Under the pieces are notes generated by a model. It saw nothing but the letters and a program-made list of their open reading frames with translations. It did not search any database and was not told where the DNA came from. A program made the translations under genes and the position numbers. Of a stretch of 18,227 bases of DNA, positions 14,946-18,227 are shown in pieces (within the stretch, counting starts at the first letter, position 1; each line of letters starts with the position of its first letter). Source of the stretch: JAYUHK01 sp043767025 (GTDB taxonomy: Bacteria; Bacteroidota; Bacteroidia; Chitinophagales; Saprospiraceae); assembly GCA_043767025.1 (NCBI GenBank), contig JAYUHK010000040.1, positions 1 to 18,227 on the forward strand. Reading direction: 5' to 3'.

Positions 14946-15476
14946 ATGCGAATAGCGATTGATATGGACGAAGTAATGGCAGATGCAGTCAAAAAAATCT
15001 GTGCTTGCTACGAAAATGAATTTGGAATCCACCTGACTGACCACGACATGGCAGGCAAACATTTTTCCAAAATAGTGCCGCCCGCCCACGCCCAACTCAT
15101 CAAAAAATGGCTGCATACGAAAGGATTTTTTCGTGATTTTGAGGTAATAGAAGGCAGCCAAGCGGCAATCAAGCAGCTAACTGATGCGGGTCACGATATT
15201 TTTATTACTACCGCCGCTATGGAGTTCAAATATTGTTTGGAGGACAAATACGAGTGGTTGGAGGAGCATTTTCCTTTTCTTACTTGGCACCAGATGGTGT
15301 TTTGCGGCAGCAAAAAGATACTAAACGCCGATTATTTGGTGGACGATAATCCTATTAACTTTGACGGATTTGTGGGGCAAGGTTTGCTCTACACCGCTCA
15401 TCACAACCTAAACGAAACGCGCTTTCCGAGAGTCAATAACTGGGCGGAAGTGCTGGGAATAAATAATAAGCCTTGA
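14946..15476 (+). CDS. 5'(3')-deoxyribonucleotidase-like HAD phosphatase (NT5C family)
   Basis: This 176-residue HAD-superfamily protein matches the small 5' nucleotidase, deoxy (NT5C/YorS-like) family, which dephosphorylates deoxyribonucleoside monophosphates and helps balance dNTP pools. Motif I is IAIDMDEV, with nucleophile Asp6 and acid/base Asp8. Motif II is FITTAAM (87-93), motif III a Lys at GSKKIL (121-126), and motif IV YLVDDNP (130-136) with Asp133 and Asp134 for Mg2+. The cap region at about 18-65 is the small helical type. The length is normal. The ATG at 14946 begins exactly at the conserved MRIAIDMDEV. The stop codon lies within the start of a 21-bp tandem repeat. Substrate is by family only; some relatives act on other phosphates. 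Confidence 0.88.
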   Translation: MRIAIDMDEVMADAVKKICACYENEFGIHLTDHDMAGKHFSKIVPPAHAQLIKKWLHTKGFFRDFEVIEGSQAAIKQLTDAGHDIFITTAAMEFKYCLEDKYEWLEEHFPFLTWHQMVFCGSKKILNADYLVDDNPINFDGFVGQGLLYTAHHNLNETRFPRVNNWAEVLGINNKP

Positions 15477-15516
15477 ACAACAAATACCGAATCCTGAACA
15501 AGGAACACCGAATATC
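15475..15516. repeat. Two degenerate 21-bp tandem repeats (GAACAA...ACCGAAT)
   Basis: Units at 15475-15495 and 15496-15516 share 15 of 21 positions, with GAACAA at the front and ACCGAAT in the second half. A third, weaker GAA-led unit follows (GAAATCCGACG). The first unit covers two bases of the nucleotidase TGA. I recall similar GAACAAGGAA/CGAATATCGAA intergenic repeats in Bacteroidota genomes, but cannot check that here. Confidence 0.5.
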
Positions 15517-15560
15517 GAAATCCGACGCAATTCAAGAAGCTGTTTCTAAATAATTTTAGG

Positions 15561-15665
15561 TAAGTTCCTACACTTAAATAGATGACATTTAATATTCGAC
15601 ATAATTCGTTGATTTTCAATAGTTTATGATGACTCAAAATTAAAAACTAAAAACTTATAACTACT
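15561..15665. repeat. 105-bp direct repeat, copy 1
   Basis: Aligned without gaps to 15877-15981 it matches at 98 of 105 positions. It begins TAAGTTCCTACACTTAAATA and ends with AAAACTTATAACTACT. Weaker similarity extends about 15 bases upstream (TCTAAATAATTTTA) and about 10 bases downstream (AGATAAT). No TAnnTTTG box lies at the position equivalent to the one before copy 2, and no gene follows. Confidence 0.9.
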
Positions 15666-15843
15666 TAGATAATAATCTGTCCATATTCGTCCTTTTAACT
15701 TACGAATACGTCTATAATAAATCATACAAATTTTCTTTTTTTCATTTTTCAAATTATCGCTTTTATTACCTAAAATATTTGTCACGAAAAATTACTTTTT
15801 TTATTTTTTAAAATATTCGCAGTCAGAATTTTAAATTTTTAAT

Positions 15844-15851
15844 TAACTTTG
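15844..15851 (+). promoter_or_regulatory. Candidate -7 box of the porin gene
   Basis: TAACTTTG is an exact TAnnTTTG match. No good TTG lies 17-23 bases upstream. Transcription from here would start near 15858 and give a leader of about 134 bases containing all of repeat copy 2. Confidence 0.35.
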
Positions 15852-15876
15852 TCAAAATCTCTAACTAATTTTAAGA

Positions 15877-15981
15877 TAAGTTCTTACACTTAAATAGATA
15901 ACATTTAATATTCGACATAATTCATTGATTTTCAATAGTTAATGATGGCTCAAAATTAAAAACTAAAAACTTACAACTTCT
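15877..15981. repeat. 105-bp direct repeat, copy 2, in the porin leader
   Basis: This copy ends 10 bases before the porin ATG, with a period of 316 bases from copy 1. Both copies keep short dyads: TTAAAT...ATTTAA around a 7-base loop, TTGATTTTCAA, and outer TAAGTT...AACTTA. One of the 7 substitutions falls in the 7-base loop. A structured mRNA leader is possible. Confidence 0.9.
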
Positions 15982-15991
15982 CAATAAGATA

Positions 15992-17347
15992 ATGAAATCA
16001 AACCTAATTTTGGCATTTTGCCTCTTTTTTATCTCCCAAACTGTCTTCGCACAAGACGAGAAAGTTCCTTTTGACGGCATTGATGCGACTTGGCAAAACG
16101 GCAGCGACCGCCGAGACAGCTCTGTATTCAAAGGTATGAAATATTTTTCGCCGAGCGTTTTGGTAGATGTCAATTACACCCATTCGTTCAGCAATCCCAA
16201 CGATAATACGGTAGTTGGTTCGACTGCACTGGCACGCAACAACGAGGTGCAGGTTTCGGCGGTGCATTTCGGCGGAGATTTTGAGTACGAAGGAGCGCGG
16301 GCGCGGATAATGACGCAGTTCGGTACTCGCTCCACCATCGTACCGAGAAATGATTTTAGTGTTTATCGCGGTCAATACGAGTTAGCCAATGCGTACCGTT
16401 ATTTGAGCGAGGCGTATGCGGGCTATCACATCAAAAAATGGTACGGAATAAATATTGACGCTGGAATGTTTATGTCTTATTTGGGTTTAAATTCCTACTA
16501 TCAAGCCGAAAATTGGGAGTATCAAGCCTCTTTTACGTCGGACAATACGCCTTGGTTTTTCAACGGGCTGCGGATACAAATGTTCGTGAGTAAGCACCTA
16601 AAAATCGAACCTTGGATAATCAACGGCTGGCAAAGTTACGGCAAATTCAACGCAATGCCCGGAATCGGCGGAAATATCACTTGGAATCCCAATGATAATT
16701 TTAAAATACTCACCAACAATTATTATGGCTCGGACGCGGCAGGAATACCAGCGCGCAAAAGGTTTCACTCGGACAACAGTATTCTTTACAAGTATTACAA
16801 CAATCCCAAATCGAGCGGCATTACCAAAATGGCTTTTTCTCTGACGGGCGATTTTGGGTTTGAAAAAGGCGGCGGCGTAAATGGATTTACGTCTGGCGAC
16901 AGCGCGCAAGGTCCAGCGCAATACTTTTTGAGCCTAATGTTTTACAACAGAATGTGGTTTGCCAATAATAAATTGGCGTGGACGATAGGCGGAGGACTGA
17001 TGAAAAATCCGGGTCGCTATTTGGTGCTGTACCCGACGGGGCAGGCGAGTCCGTTGCCCAACCCGCTCAATCCCACTCAAACATCGGGCGCGTTTCCGTT
17101 TAGTGCCAACGTGGGCGACCAGTTTCAGGGTTGGGATTGCTCCACGAACATTGACTTTATGCCTACTCAAAATCTGACTTTTCGATTTGAGTATGTGCAT
17201 CGGGAGTCGAGTATTCCTTATTTTGCAGGAAAAGGCGGCGTTACTTCCCAAACTGGTTACGCCACTACGCCTCTGGCAGCCAACTGGCGACCCGATTTGG
17301 TGAAAGCAGAGGACAGAATTATTTTGGCTTTGCTTTTTAGATTGTAA
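15992..17347 (+). CDS. Outer-membrane beta-barrel porin, BBP2 (OmpL-like) type
   Basis: The 451-residue protein begins with a signal peptide (MKSNLILAFCLFFISQTVFA, 1-20). The mature chain is a large barrel of the putative beta-barrel porin-2 family. Recognisable features are VDVNYTHSFSNPNDNTVVGST (about 58-78), GGDFEYEGARARIMTQFGTR (94-113), MSYLGLNSYYQAENWEY, WIINGWQSYGKFNAMPGIGG, and a last strand ending IILALLFRL. It probably forms a passive channel for small solutes; the substrate is unknown. Its leader carries the second copy of the 105-bp repeat, hinting at post-transcriptional control. Its transcript is closed by the hairpin at 17368-17406, shared with the convergent receptor-like gene. 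The ATG at 15992 is directly followed by the signal peptide, so the start is well supported. Confidence 0.85.
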   Translation: MKSNLILAFCLFFISQTVFAQDEKVPFDGIDATWQNGSDRRDSSVFKGMKYFSPSVLVDVNYTHSFSNPNDNTVVGSTALARNNEVQVSAVHFGGDFEYEGARARIMTQFGTRSTIVPRNDFSVYRGQYELANAYRYLSEAYAGYHIKKWYGINIDAGMFMSYLGLNSYYQAENWEYQASFTSDNTPWFFNGLRIQMFVSKHLKIEPWIINGWQSYGKFNAMPGIGGNITWNPNDNFKILTNNYYGSDAAGIPARKRFHSDNSILYKYYNNPKSSGITKMAFSLTGDFGFEKGGGVNGFTSGDSAQGPAQYFLSLMFYNRMWFANNKLAWTIGGGLMKNPGRYLVLYPTGQASPLPNPLNPTQTSGAFPFSANVGDQFQGWDCSTNIDFMPTQNLTFRFEYVHRESSIPYFAGKGGVTSQTGYATTPLAANWRPDLVKAEDRIILALLFRL

Positions 17348-17367
17348 AGAAAAGTTGCTAAAAGCCA

Positions 17368-17406
17368 AAAAAAGGCGTTGATTTTATAGAAATCAACGCC
17401 TTTTTT
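17368..17406 (+). terminator. Bidirectional intrinsic terminator between convergent genes
   Basis: Arms 17368-17384 and 17390-17406 pair perfectly over 17 bases (core GGCGTTGATTT/AAATCAACGCC) around the loop TATAG, flanked by A and T runs. It lies 21 bases after the porin stop and 24 bases beyond the stop of the receptor-like gene on the minus strand, so it can serve both. Confidence 0.9.
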
Positions 17407-17429
17407 AATGCGATAAATACAATTTTTTT

Positions 17430-18227
17430 CTAAAATTTCACGGTTATTCCGCCCAAAATATTGATTCCATAGACTGGATAGCGATACCATCGGCTGGCTT
17501 TGTTGTTCAGTAAGTTGTTGATATCCAAGAAGATACCAAAATTTTTACCGATACTGTACTCTGCGCCCGTACTCAAATCAAAGAGTGGATTGAGGCGATT
17601 GACTTGCTTACTTTCTGTTTTGTAAGTGCCGCCGTTCATGAAGTAAAGCTCCGCTTTGAGGCGCAGTTTTTTGTCGGCAAGTAAATATTTTCCCGAAAAA
17701 TTTGTTTCCAACGAAGGCAAATGCCACGCTTTTTGTTGTGTTTTGGGCGAATAAATATTTTGGCTCAATGTAGCAATCAACTCTAAATTTTCGATTGAAT
17801 TCACTTTCACAGAGCCTTTGACATTCACCATATTCACATCGTCATAAAGCACTCTGAACCGCTTAAAATCTGAACTGTCGTTCAAGAAAAGTGCCAAATT
17901 TTTTGTACTTTTGTAACCCGCTTGCAACTGATAATCAAACACTTGCACATTTCCTTTCACGCCCCCATAGATGTCCGAATACTGCGTATTTTTGAGTGGA
18001 ATACCACGAGTTTGAAGGAACGGATTGTAAGTGCTGAGGCTTCTGAACGTATTTTTTTGCAAATCTCCCTGCCAGCCTGCAAAAGCGGTAAGTTGGTTGC
18101 CCGCAATATTTGCAGTGGCTTCTATATTTGGAAAAATCTTAAATTCATCGTTGTTGGATACTAAATTCACACCCGCTTTTATGCTGAACACGTCGTGGTG
18201 GTACGCAATGCTTGGCTGAATATAAAT
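17430..18227 (-). CDS. C-terminal part of a large outer-membrane beta-barrel protein, TonB-dependent-receptor-like (partial)
   Basis: The frame is open from the window edge at 18227 to the stop at 17430, giving 265 residues. A GTG at 18191 is in frame, but the residues upstream (IYIQPSIAYHHD) continue the same strand pattern, so the real start is outside the window. The sequence shows regular amphipathic strands and ends FGIFLDINNLLNNKASRWYRYPVYGINILGGITVKF. This is the typical last two strands of TonB-dependent receptors and related barrels, including the final Phe used for BAM recognition; NLLN is a frequent motif there. The plug domain and TonB box would lie outside the window and cannot be verified, so a large barrel without a plug is the alternative. 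It is convergent with the porin gene. Confidence 0.75.
   Translation of the reverse strand: MYIQPSIAYHHDVFSIKAGVNLVSNNDEFKIFPNIEATANIAGNQLTAFAGWQGDLQKNTFRSLSTYNPFLQTRGIPLKNTQYSDIYGGVKGNVQVFDYQLQAGYKSTKNLALFLNDSSDFKRFRVLYDDVNMVNVKGSVKVNSIENLELIATLSQNIYSPKTQQKAWHLPSLETNFSGKYLLADKKLRLKAELYFMNGGTYKTESKQVNRLNPLFDLSTGAEYSIGKNFGIFLDINNLLNNKASRWYRYPVYGINILGGITVKF

Larger units (their letters stand above)
15477..15991. other. Long non-coding stretch before the porin gene
   Basis: These 515 AT-rich bases lack a credible reading frame. In order they hold the 21-bp tandem units, copy 1 of a 105-bp repeat, a spacer (15666-15876) with a candidate promoter box, and copy 2 of the 105-bp repeat next to the porin ATG. 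Apart from that promoter box I see nothing convincing in the spacer: no tRNA, no clear terminator, and no signal-peptide start after copy 1 that would mark a lost gene. Confidence 0.7.

Noticed and set aside
15561..15981. The 105-bp repeats as a miniature transposon (MITE)
   Set aside because: Only six bases (TAAGTT/AACTTA) look inverted at the ends, similarity runs past them on both sides, and no target-site duplication is visible.
18189..18191. GTG at 18191 as the start of the last gene
   Set aside because: The frame stays open to the window edge and the upstream residues continue the barrel-strand pattern; no signal peptide follows the GTG.
1..18227. CRISPR array, tRNA/rRNA genes, insertion sequences, phage or defence genes
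   Set aside because: Read through on both strands without finding regularly spaced repeats, cloverleaf sequences, transposase motifs or known defence domains.

Overview
The window looks like a chromosomal segment of a Bacteroidota bacterium, probably of the Cytophagales or a related order; I would not go lower than phylum with confidence. The evidence: several candidate promoters carry the Bacteroidota -7 box TAnnTTTG; Shine-Dalgarno sequences are essentially absent; signal peptides end in SAQ or FAQ; and families typical of the phylum are present (GYDIA-type GHMP kinase, BBP2-type porin, short barrel proteins, an ECF sigma factor paired with a barrel protein). The genes are ordinary chromosomal ones. 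I see no insertion sequence, phage, tRNA, rRNA or CRISPR array.

Layout. (1) 81-2659: a promoter, an ECF sigma factor, and an overlapping gene for a protein with four repeated cytoplasmic motifs, one membrane helix, a long linker and an outer-membrane-type barrel, closed by a strong hairpin terminator. (2) 2688-5673: a tight operon of class II HMG-CoA reductase, GYDIA-family GHMP kinase and an FNR-type flavin reductase, which points to mevalonate/isoprenoid metabolism. (3) 5670-7739: a secreted barrel protein and, divergent from it, a secreted protein with two SH3-like domains. (4) 7745-11009, minus strand: hemA, a 60-bp perfect palindrome, then a Nif3-like protein and coiled-coil zinc-ribbon protein operon. 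(5) 11184-13979: hisS and gatA six bases apart; gatA starts at TTG. (6) 14030-15476: a SPOR-like/OmpA-like peptidoglycan-binding protein and a 5'(3')-deoxyribonucleotidase-like HAD phosphatase. (7) 15477-15991: a 515-base non-coding stretch with a 21-bp degenerate tandem repeat and two copies of a 105-bp direct repeat (98/105 identical). The second copy ends just before the porin start codon. (8) 15992-18227: a BBP2-type porin and, convergent with it, the 3' end of a large outer-membrane barrel protein (TonB-receptor-like) that runs off the window.

The items most worth a second look are the sigma factor with its four-repeat, envelope-spanning partner (a possible one-protein signalling route from the outer membrane to a sigma factor) and the duplicated 105-bp leader before the porin. 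The housekeeping genes (hemA, hisS, gatA, mvaA) look intact, with their catalytic residues in place.
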